This document shows, one piece after another, positions 41,730 to 53,200 of a DNA stretch of 64,000 nucleotides (position 1 is the first letter of the stretch; the number at the start of each line of letters is the position of its first letter). The translations under genes were made by a program, and so were the position numbers. The notes below the pieces were generated by a model. The model ran no database searches. It saw nothing but the letters and a program-made list of their open reading frames with translations, and was not told the origin of the DNA. The DNA comes from Oscheius tipulae (lineage: Eukaryota; Nematoda; Chromadorea; Rhabditida; Rhabditidae), in assembly GCA_037178975.1 (NCBI GenBank), contig JASJZH010000003.1, positions 1,178,001 to 1,242,000 of the forward strand, read 5' to 3'.

Positions 41730-43289
41730 TTAGAGATACTTGTCGCGGAGAGCCTGCTTCTTGCGTTCGAGAATGAGCTCCTCGATGTCCTTCTGGGTGG
41801 GAACCATGACGTGGCGGATCGTCATCCTCTTGCCGTCCTCCCCCACAACTATGGACTCCTTGGTGTCGATGTCCTCCTCGTCGGAATCGTCGCGGACCTT
41901 GTAGATGTCGTCGTCATCATCGTCTCCGTACTCTTTGGGCAGACGCTCGCCGCCGTTTTTGGCGAAGTCCTGGAAATTGAGGGTATATAAATAGGCTTTG
42001 TTCGATACTCTACAGCAACCTTCTTTGAGAGACACGCGCTTTGGGCCCGGAAAAGGCCAGGCCAATTTTCAGCGCTCAGTGTGCGCCACAGAAATCAGCC
42101 AATTCAGGGGTCAAAGTTGCATTTTCTCATTTTGCGATGCCCTGCAAAATTGTAGCCTTTTTTTGCTCTACAGCTTTGCAGGGCTGAAAAACGTATTCTT
42201 GACCCCCACCCTGAGCGCTGAAAATGATTTCGGCCCACAACCTACCCTTAAACCAGAACTTGGCTGAGTATTCAATGTTTGCGTTCATAATGGACCCCGG
42301 CACGAAAACAAATGGATTACGGTACCCTTATTCTCCAACAAATCATATTAAACTTAGGCTAGGGGTATCAATTGTTCGAATGGCAGCTTGCGATACCACA
42401 CAGCTCATATTACTGTAGAACTCAGGCTTGTCCATTCTGAGTCTCTCCACTACGATCTCGGAGTTTTAATCTGCATTGCAACGTTCCCCACCAATTGGGA
42501 AACTGCAAAACTGCAGCGCAGCAGTTTGAAAAAGTCACAAAGTAGCATGAAAGCTTACCTCATCAGCCTTCTTGAGAGCCTTGATCTGTTCCTCCTGCTC
42601 AAGAGGGACCAGGAGACCGTCGTCGTCATCCATATACCCATAATAATCGGCATCCACATTACGCATCAGCTCAGCCCTCGACTGCCGCATCACCTCGAGA
42701 TCTTTGCTCTGCTCGAACAGCTCCCGGACTCCAGGTAGATCTTTTGCCGCTCCGAAATATTTGTACCCACGGTCGGAGGCGACCTCTCTTCCCGAGCTGT
42801 CCAGCTCTTTATGACGGAATTTTCTAGAAAAACCACCCTTTTCAGGCCGAAGACACATGAACGGACCGATAATCGTAGCCGCCAAGTTCTTTAATTCGTA
42901 TTTCCCAGGCCGTCTTTATCCGCAGCAGCTTGTTGATTTCGTCGTTCATGTCGCGGATCTTGAACTCGCCAAGACCGGGGTTCTGGATCAGCTGGATCTT
43001 CTTGGCTACATCTTTGGAAATCTAAGAGGGATTTTTGCAAAATTACAGGTATAGGGAGCTCACTTCTACGCGGAAACGCTCGGCATCGTCCATATTGATG
43101 CACTCCTTGACATCGTTAGGTCTCTTGGCGATTGGACCCTAAAAGTTATTGCTTTTTTTTTTTACCAGTCTTTCTATGTTTACAGCAAAATTCCACTGAA
43201 AAATAGAGTAAGCAAACCTTTTCTTCCTCCTCCTTCATTCGACGCCATCTGGCCAGAGCCGTCATGGCCTTTTCCGCGTTACGAGCCAT
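41730..43289 (-). CDS. ISY1: ISY1, pre-mRNA splicing factor
   Basis: About five exons. The start MARNAEKAMTALARWRRM is diagnostic. PNDVKECINMDDAERFR, IQLIQNPGLGEFKIRDMNDE, NKLLRIKTAWEIRIKELGG, RGYKYFGAAKDLPGVRELF, YYGYMDDDDGLLVPLEQE follow, then an acidic stretch (YGDDDDDDIYKVRDDSDEED) and HVMVPTQKDIEELILERKK to RDKYL-stop at 41,730. The junction before FRHKELDSS uses a GTCCGT donor. ISY1 contacts the catalytic core and the intron; it is part of the intron-binding complex with AQR, the neighbour gene. A palindromic element (42,060-42,236) sits in an intron. CTTTTCAG lies about 20 nt before the ATG. Confidence 0.95.
42060..42236. mobile_element. Palindromic MITE-like element in an ISY1 intron
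   Basis: GGCCAATTTTCAGCGCTCAG and GGGGTCAA on the left are repeated inverted on the right (TTGACCCC, GAGCGCTGAAAATG, GGCCC), around a central hairpin (CCCTGCAAAATTGTAG / CTACAGCTTTGCAGGG) at 42,135-42,186. It matches the element in SART1. Confidence 0.78.
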
Positions 43290-44203
43290 CTCCTATTGGT
43301 TTGTAAGGCTGAAAAGACTTATATTACCGTGTATGTACATCAGAAACTAAGAATAAAGAGAAACGGACAGGTAGAAACTGTCAAAAGGATAATTTCCAAA
43401 ATCACTAGCTTTCTGTCTGTTTTTTTTCAGAATTTCTTATTGATTGGAAACTAATTTTTAGTCAGGATACACGTAAACAACAACTGCAAAAGGGCAAGGA
43501 ACTGCTGTGGAAGCGACGTTTCGAAAAGGCTGGATTCAAAGAAGGGGAGGCTTGTAAACAGCGTGCACATTTTCTCTGCACCCTCGGAGAAGGAATTTAT
43601 CGGATTTTATTAGAGGAATTTTTATTCTGTGCTTGTAAACCACCCACTTTCCATCACTAAAAACGTGGACAACAGCTGGTAGTTTGGTAAAGAAGAGAGG
43701 AAAAAGTGAAAGAAAAAGCGGTTGTTCTCGATTCCTATTTTTGAATACGGTAGCCAGAAATTTTCGTGCACACGTCGGCGCCTATTCGAATTGTGGATTT
43801 CCACTTCAGCTGATTTCCTCGGCTTGTTTCTCCCTATTTTTATCCGTTTATGATCAGAAATCGCGCGAATAGTGCTGCTAATCGTGTCTAGGTGCTTAGA
43901 ATGGTTTCTTCTGGTTTGTGGAGTGAAAATTGGTCTAGAAGTTATGTTCTAAATATTTAAAGGACTTTCGGCTTTACTTGTCATCTCATCGCTTGTCCCC
44001 CTGGTTCTGTCTCTTACTCCCACGTAGAATAATGCAGAAAACGAAGGCCGTGGTAGTGACGAGAAAAATGCTTATTTTCCAAAGTTTTCCCTTGGTTTGA
44101 CATTTATACTGAAATCGTTGTCTTTTGCCTATTCCTTCTCAACACTTATGTCTTTCTGGTATTCTTGAATCTCTTTAGGCAGCATATTAGTGGTTTTCAG
44201 AAG
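43290..44203. other. Divergent intergenic region ISY1 / AQR
   Basis: Mostly no gene. One 65-codon frame at about 43,463-43,660 (+), beginning after TTTTTAG (QDTRKQQLQKGKELLWKRRF), looks coding but has no partner exon that I can find. The rest is presumably promoter sequence for both splicing-factor genes. Confidence 0.4.
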
Positions 44204-47200
44204 ATGACGGTAAAGAAGCCGGATGGAGGAGGAGCTCCGACCGTGGCTGATGCGGAGCAGCATGCCATCACTTCGGTTAGTTTTATGTGCTATTTCTCGA
44301 GATTGTCTGGTTCAATTTTTGGCCGTATTATAACGAAAAGAAGAACATGGACAGATGTTAGTTACTCTATCGTGCTAGTGTTGAAAATGATGCTATATAC
44401 GAGGAGAGTGAAGGAGACGGCTGTTTCCGAGTTTAATTCTGCAACGTAGTGAAGAAGCATTGTTTCCCTTTTATTATATAGCAAAACGTTTGAGGAAAAC
44501 ACGAATTATTTGCTAAAATTGATGTGAGGAAGGGTACAGCATCGCGTTGGAGGTTTGAGAAAGAAATAGCACCGACAAAACCCCAAAATCGAAGGTTTCT
44601 AACCACAAAGTTGTAGGTAGCAGCAAAATACTGGGCCCCATTCACAGCCGGCCAACACGAGGCCTTCAATCCGGCCCTGGTCGACAAAATCTACGAAACG
44701 GAGATCCGGCAGCACAACTATAACGGCAAGGGAATTGCCCTTCTGGAATACAGGTAATTTTTGATACTTTTCTAATCGGTGGAGGTTCGAGCTTCGTACA
44801 TCTGTACGTCTGACCGTAGTCTGTAGCTCTAACTATTAGGTAGTGCTCTTGTATTGACTCATTAGAAGCTGCAGACGTTAAAAAGGCAAAATTCTGCTGC
44901 AGCAAACGACGAAACCCATTAGTTTCTTGTCGGGGTTTCTTCTGACTAAATTCCACCGCTCTAACCACTAGGCTATGAGAAAAATAGTTGTAAGTGGGAC
45001 GAAGACGAATTTTGTCAAAGATGATGCGATAAAAACCAAGTAACTATGATCGGTGGCCAAACCTGAGTCGTTCTGACCGTAGTCTGTAGTCCTAACCACT
45101 AGGCCAACACTGCTTAACAGCTTTTTTTTCGCTGAAAATGGCTAAAGATGAAGACGAACCAAACTAAGACTCGTATTTCAGTCACTACCTGGAGCACTAT
45201 CTGTGGCCGAATTTCACAGCCGACGCCTCCTTTCGCTACTATCTCTCCATTGTGATTATGGTCAACGAGAAGTTCAAGGAGCGCACAGAAGCCTGGACTG
45301 TCTTTGTCGAAAAGCCAGACAAGGTGCCCGAGTTTATCCAGGGAGTGCTCAGGATGCTTCTGGCTGACAAGGAAAAGCCCGAAACCTGTCAGACGGGCTT
45401 CCTCAAAGGAGCAGACATCAATTGGACTGAAAAGTGCGCTATCATCACCTTCCTTCAGCACTGCTTCAACTCTGTGGTTAGTTATTTTTTTGGCCAAGCC
45501 GCAGATGGACAGCTGTGAAACCGCAGCTAGTTATTGCAAACAGTTTAGAGGCCACAACGGACAGCTCTGAACAAATTTTTCAGGAAGTCGACATTGTTCG
45601 CAACCAGATGGCCCGTCTCACTAGCATGCACAGCTGGGCGAATCTGCTCCCGAGTCAGCGCGAGGAAGTCTTCGAGCGCGCTAAGGTACTGTCGTTTTGC
45701 GCCATATTTGTAATTTTTCCTTCCAGAAGCTTCGCAAGTACTGGAACACAAAAATCGAGCCCGAACTGGGCAAAGAAGCCGATCCGGAGCTGGCCAAATT
45801 TGAGCGGAGTTTCCTATGGAACTTTATCGGCCAATTCAAGGAGGTTTTGAGCAAGGTCGACGCGGCTCTGACCTCTGCTGATGGTACTTTATCTATTTTT
45901 GCTGAAAAATGATGTAATTTAGATGATCTCGCCTTCATTGACAGTCTCTACCTCTACTGTGAGAAATCGCTGTCTCTCTTTGTGGATCTCGAGGCTCTCC
46001 TGCCTACAAGGTGGGGGTTTTTTTTTTACAGTTGGGGATTGAAACTGGGTCGTTCTGACCGTAGTCTGTAACCAAACATGAATTTTCGCAACAAAAATGA
46101 ATTTTGGTCTGGGGGCTGAACCTAGGTTATTCTGACCGTAATGCCCTATGTACTAGGCCATAAGGCCACTGCAAACAGAATGGTGGAAACTTCCCATAAT
46201 CACTCTGTTTTAGGCGCTTCTTCAACGCCCTCATCCACGCCTCGAATCTCCTGACCCATTGCACACTGTCCCAGTTCATTCGAACCGAAATGGGAACGCT
46301 GTTCTGTCAGCTAGTGGAAATGCTCAAGTTCTACATTCGCTACGACATTGACGACGTGTCTGGACAGCCGTTGAGCAGGAAGGAGGTAGGCATTTTTTGT
46401 CCTTGCGGCGCGGATCTCTGCCATGGCAAGGATGGTTGCGCATCCAAAATCAACAGGAGGACCTTTTGACTGAAAAAAACAAGTCCGAAAATCAGGCATG
46501 GGAGAGAGGTTTGCGCAAAATTTTTTGACCCCTGGATATTTCTGAGGGATCTAGAGAAGTGAAGAATTGAAAGAATACTTATGCCAGATGTGATAAATCC
46601 CGGCTCAATCTGACAGCTCTTCCTGTATTTCCCGCAGGCGTGTGCGAAAGCACCGTATACCTTGAATTGGATGTGCACCAATGTTGAAGACCAACTCGTG
46701 ACCGTGGGGTCCGATACGCAGCTGTTTTTCGAAGAAACTGCGTGCAAACCTTGGCCTACTGTAAAAAGAGTTGGTGCTCTAAAAACCTTCCTCTAAAAAC
46801 CTCACCAAGTGATCATTTTCCAGGTAGCCGAACGGCATCACAAGCACGTGATGAAGCTGCAGCGGACGGCCTTCCGCTACTTCAAGGACAGTATGTCGGA
46901 TTTTGCTCTCCTCAACGTCGGGAACGTTGACAGTCGTGCTGCCCTCGCGAAGCAGTTCAGCACAATGACTAAAGCTGAGCTCTACCGATTCGCCGAGTCC
47001 TCGAATCTCGTGCCGCCGGCGGAGAAGAGTCCAGCCGACACGGTTGACAGCTACACGAAAGAGTTCCTCACCGAGGCTCTGGTGGGTTTTGCATTAATAT
47101 GGCCAAAAAAAACAACTGTAAACTGTCTCTGTGTCTCCATGTCTGTCTGCGTGTGGCCTATTGTAGATACTAAGGGTTTGGACGCGAGGGGGTAGAGGTC

Positions 47201-50200
47201 TATTTTTTTTTTTTGCAATTTGCTTTTTGTAAGAATATGCAACGATATTTAGGGATTTATGGTTTTCGAACGATTCCAGTATACAACCCTTCAAGTCTTT
47301 GCGCAATAGTAGTGTTGTAAAGAAAAAGGTACGGGAAAGGTTAGGATTTGACAGGTTTACAAGTATTTTACCCACAAAAAGAAGCGATAGTCGATCTTGT
47401 TGATAAAAACCAGTTTATTACAGCTTAGAAAACTTGACCAAATCCTCCTCAGACAAGTCAAAATAGTCGTAATTCCAGTAGTTCATCGTAGGTGGAAGAA
47501 TGGTCTTTTCTTCGACAGATGGAGTCTTTTTCTCGAAGCGGAAGACCTCGGCCTCGTCAATGTCGATGAGTTGACTGGACCAGTAGAGAAAAGAAGGGGG
47601 AGAGAACTTTTCAACGGCACTTGGAGTCATTTTCCTTAGTTTTTGCTGTTAATTTGGGCCGGAAAGGGATGGATAATGGGGGTCGCAAATGAGGAAAATG
47701 GCTGAGAAGCTAGCCCGTCATCGATTCTGCTGCGCTGGGAGCTAGAAGCCAATTGTGGATGGAGGGAAGGAGGCGGGTTTTATGGTCGGGGATAGGAGCA
47801 GCTGTCGATTAATTACTGAGTAGGGGGTCGCCAGAGGTCACGGGAATATGTTGTAGGTGTTGCTAAGATGTATACTGTAGAACCAATCTGTCTGTTCCTC
47901 ATGAAGCATCGACAGAGTAAAACCAAAAAATCTTGGTTTTTAGGCTCCCTAAAACTGATTTGGATAAAAATCTAGAATCAAAATCAAGAAAAAAAAAACT
48001 CTGAATTGGGAAAATTGATCTTCTTTGTCGGGGTTAAAATTTCATTTTTAATATTACCGTTTCTGCAGTACCTACCTAATCTGTAAGGTTTCCGAGAGAG
48101 GACAGGAGAAAACTTGCCGTAATTCTGTGACGATACGAGCGAAATTCTGTCGGGTTTTTAAGGCAGCTAGGTTTATACATAATCTGAGTGTTTATGGAGG
48201 AGGTAGACATTCAAAAATAGCTCAAAGTCTTGATTTTAACATATAATTTACCCACCTCCATTTTCAGATCCTCCACTGCGAGCGCCGCGTCGATCTCCTA
48301 CAGCAGCTGAACGAGCAGGCTCTCTTCCCCACCGAGAAGGTCATCTGGGACCGCAATATTGTGCCCAATGACCACACTTTCGGTCAAGTTGACCGTGTCC
48401 TGGCTCTCGATAAGCTCAATCTCCAGTTCCTCACTATTCGTGACTACCTGATGCGCAATTTCAAGCTCTTTCAGATGGAATCCACCTGTAATTTTGATCC
48501 AATTTTCCCACTAAAAGTCCGAATTTAGACGAAATCCGTCAGGATCTCGAGGACGTCCTAGTGAGACTAAGGCCCTGGAAGCATGAGACGAGAGACGAGA
48601 CAATTTTTGGCGGCTGGGCTAGGATGGCTCTTCCCGTGAGCCATTTCGAGATCGTGGCTGTGGACAAGCCCTTCGTGGGACAGAGCAGCCCGAGCAGCGT
48701 CAAGGCCAATTTCACTGTCAATGTCGGCAAGAGACAGGATATCAGGGGCGAATGGGAATGTGAGTTTCTTACAGCTTTTCCTATGAGTTAAAAACCAACT
48801 CATGATGCCAAAACGAGTCCTGGAAGGACATTCCTGTCTAGAGCTGTCTAGAACAATTCTGAGCTGTCGCAGGGTTAATAGTGGATCCGCTGACATTTAG
48901 CCTGTCAGTGGTAGGCTGACGCTGTCTACCTGTCGCCATGTTACTAGATTAAGAGAAATGTCAACCTATTGGACTTTTTTTTTCTCGTTTCTCTTAGTCT
49001 ATTCAACCGATATCTGGTCTCTGTCTGGTTTAGCCTATCTTACAATCCCACTAATTACCTTGCCGACCTGTTACCTACTTGTTTTTCTTAATTTAGCGTA
49101 TCACTTGTTTCTATCACCCTTAAGAGTCGGTCAGAAACACTGGGATTAGTAACTTTTGTTCATAAAATTTTTTAAATAAACGGTGCTCGAAACATGACCC
49201 GAAACATTGTTCTACTATTTTGTCTTTTGTATCTCAGCTTGACTGCTTTTAAACTTTTCAGCCTTTTCCTGATACCTGAATTGTTTTACTAACCAACAGA
49301 CACTTTCATATTTTGTCGATCTATGTCCTTTTTTTGGTTCTGTTATCGGCACAACTTCTAAGAGTAATTCAAGAATTCAGACCTGTCACTAGTTTCTCCA
49401 TATTCAAAGCCAGATACAGGGAAAAAGGCAGAGGAATAATAGGAGAAAATATGTTTGATTCTGTGGTAAAAGACGGCTGTTTTTGATGGAAATCGGTAAT
49501 AGAAACTTAATTTCAGCACTGCGCAAACATGACGTCTGCTTCTTCGTCACGGTCAGAGCTACCCAGACCGTCGGCAGCAAATATGACACCCGGAAGCCCA
49601 TCGAGGAGCAGATGGAGATCATCCACGTGCGTGGCTGTGAAATCGATGGCATGCTCGACGCTACCGGCAAGGTCATCGAAGAATACGGTACTTTATCCCT
49701 TTTTTTGTAGCATAAAAAACGAATTTTAGCCTCCTACGAGCGCAAGCAGACGTGGCATGGCGAGAGTCGAAGCTATCGCGTCCTCTTGGACACTAACCAG
49801 TACCGAATGGACATGGAGAATCACACAGAGAGGGGCGGCGAGGATGTCTACACAACCTTCAATCTCGTCGTCCGGAGGGACCCAAAAACGAACAACTTCA
49901 AGGCAGTCCTGGGCACTATTAGGGAGCTCCTGAACACGGAATGCGTCATCCCCGACTGGCTGCAGGACGTCGTCATCGGATTCGGGAACCCGGCTGCGGC
50001 ACACTATTCCAAGTGGGTTTTTATCATTTTTTGGCTGTAACGTGGATTTGTGGTGATATCAGGGGGTAAAATGTGGGAACACAGGGCGTTTTAGTAAAGT
50101 CATTAAAAATGGAAAGCTTGTGCTAGCTGTGAAGTACTTTCTACTCTTCAGACTTTTCTGGCTTGTGTAAAGTATCGGCGATAGGAGTCTTTTTTTATCG

Positions 50201-53200
50201 AAAATTGGTAGTTGATGCTCAAAACAGCTATGAGCTTCTAGAGGATAGGTGTGATTAATTCTAAGCCAAGTCCAAAGGGCTGCGAAGCTGGTAGCTGGTG
50301 ACGCTCAGAAGAGCCCTGGGACCTCGTTTTCGTGGCCATGTCTGTCCGAACAACAACAGCAAAATTAAATGCTTCGGAGGACTTCCGCTATACTTTATTT
50401 TTCTTCTTCGAAACAAAGCTACTTTTAGCAGGAGCAATCAAGCAACCAAAAGTTGTAGCTTTGTCTTTTTTTCGTAACAATTCCAATTGGAGCAATTAAA
50501 AAGAGGACAGTTTTACTAGATCAGGTTCCTGAGGGACGGCAGACCCTGTCATGGTTCAGAAGACTTCGGCCGATGTGACTGCTCTGGACCTCCATGACAA
50601 TAAAATGGTTAGTTTTCCGTAATTTATAGGCCAAAAACAGCCTGTAGGTTCACGTGAATGTGCGCAATCTGCGTCTCTTCAACGCCGGCGCCTTCAGCAA
50701 CGTCTACCGCGGCAACCTGCAGCTTTCGGAGGGGCGTGGTGAGACTGAGATAGTCATCAAAAAGACCTGGAGCCCGAAGGACGAGAACAAGGTCAATACG
50801 GTCGAGATCAACATCCTCAAAATGCTCAACAGGATGAATCACAAGAACACCGTCAAGCTGCTCTACTTTTTTTGCACCGAGTATGCTGGCAACACTTGTT
50901 ACTCGCTGATCTTCGAGTTCCTGCCGCTCAATCTCTACCAATATATGAGGCAATTCGACAAAAAAATCTGCCTTGTGGAGACGAAAATGTTCGCCTGGCA
51001 GCTCTTTCGCGGACTGTATCATCTCGAGCGGGCCAGCATAATTCATCGCGACATCAAGCCCCAAAATCTGCTTGTGGATCCGGAGACTGGACTCCTGAAG
51101 ATCGGAGATTTTGGCAGCTCGTGCATGGATCCGAAGAGACCGCAGCCGTCGTACCATGTGACGCGCTACTACAGGTAGGTAGGCGGACTGACCACAAAAT
51201 TATTCACACCATGTGCGGACGACGGTAACTGCCAAGGAGCCCAGTCACTCGATCCCAATTTTGTTCCTATTGCTCCCCCATATCATTCTATCTCCTAGTG
51301 ATCTGTCCACTTCTTATCTCTGTTCATCTGTCCCGAAGTTGTTCACGTCAACTTTTCACCAACTCTCCCGTGTCTCTGTCAACCCGACGGTATTGTTGCC
51401 ATTCGTGTCTGTCACTTTGGCATGACAGCTAATCTTATCCCTTCTCCTTATCATGTCCAGTAGAACTTAAACTTGTGAGGCAGGAGGCTGAACCTACCCA
51501 CGGAATACTGTCACAATCTCAAAAACTACAATACCGACCTCTTCGCTATAGACCCCCCGAACTGCTGCTCGGCTCGAAGGAATACGGTCCCGAGGTGGAC
51601 GTCTGGTCAGCTGGGTGCTGTCTCTCTGAACTCCTCGGCGGCCGAATCACCTTTCCTGGACGCAGCACTGCCGGACAGATGGAGTTGATCATGAACTGTT
51701 TCGGCGTGCCGACACAGGACGAGGTGACGGCGATGAAGGCCTCAGCAAGTAAGTATCGCGATGCCAAGGAGGCATTCCACGGTAAGAACAAGACCTCGCT
51801 GGAGAAGCTGCTCCCCGTGGTCTCGGGTCATTGTACCCAGGAGGCTGTGCAGCTCGTCCAGCGCATTCTGCATTTCAATCCGAACCAACGTCTACGCGGC
51901 CAGGAATTGCTGAAGGATGCCTTCTTCGCCGAGCTCTGGGACGAGAAGACGCGCCGGCCGAGCGGCAAGCCTATCGAATGCATCACCTTGGTCGACAAGA
52001 GAGAGGTCGAGGGAGGAGACAAGTCGATGACGGGATCCATCGATCTTACTCACGAATAAAGTCAATAAATATAAACAGAAATGGAAGGGGCAGACGTGGA
52101 GAGAGTTTGAGGACTTACTCTTAGCCTTGTTTTTGTATGACCCGCGGTTTTGGGATCGCATTGGTGATGTAAAGAATCATGGATGATTTGTAACTCTTGC
52201 CACACATTAGGTCTTTAAAAATGCTAAATGAAAAAAAGTAGTGTCAGAGACAGGAGTCCTTTCTTCCTTGACTATGAGCCAAAGTAGCGCGATCAGGCTG
52301 GAGCTCGACCGGGCTCGGTGTTCATACTTTTGCTATGTTTATTAGCTAGAGTAGTTACAAAATATGGGTATTCATCCAATATTTCGGGTTTTCTGTAAAC
52401 TTTGAAGGGAACGGGAGAAAGATGAGTCACCTCCCAGGGTATCAAGGAGGAGAATGAGACTAGGTACTATGGTAATCATTCGCTAAATAGCTGTTATAAT
52501 TTTCAGACTAAACAACCGCATTCCCACCACGGACTTCAACGACACTTTCCTCAGCTATGAGCATCTCTGTGCCTCATTCCCCGAACACAAGATTGAACCC
52601 TCAGCTCCCGTGGACCAAATGATTCCTCCCTTCAGGTTTTTCAGTCTTTCTTCGTCGCTAAAAACCTAGCTTTTAGATTAACATTCAACAATATGACCAC
52701 CCCAGAAGACAAGACGATTCGTGCCGAGCCCATGACCGTCATTCCGCGTAGCCCCTACCCGCTAGAATTAAACAAGAATCAGGTTCTGTTCACACCGAGC
52801 CAGGTCGAAGCTATTAAGGTGATTTTCCCGTTTTTCAATAGCTAAAATTCGAAATTTTAAGGCCGGAATGCAGCCAGGACTGTCGATGATCGTCGGACCG
52901 CCGGGAACGGGAAAGACGGATGTGGCTGTTCAGATAATCTCGAACATCTATCACAATTGGCCGAATCAGAGGACGCTGGTGGTCACACACAGTAATCAGG
53001 CCCTGAATCAGCTCTTTGAGAAGATCATAGCGCTGGATGTGGACGAGAGACATCTGCTCAGAATGGGTCAGTTTTATATCTCTTTTTTAGACAAAAAAAA
53101 CGTGACAGTAAAGTTTGGTCAGAGAGTTGAAAATTTTATGCAAAACTCCGGCAAAAAACGCACTCTGGAAATACTGCCAAAAACTGGAGAAATCGTGCAG

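Noticed and set aside
47094..47375. Additional minus-strand ORFs in the AQR intron
   Set aside because: No start context, no poly(A) signal and no recognisable composition, unlike the 47,418-47,630 frame.
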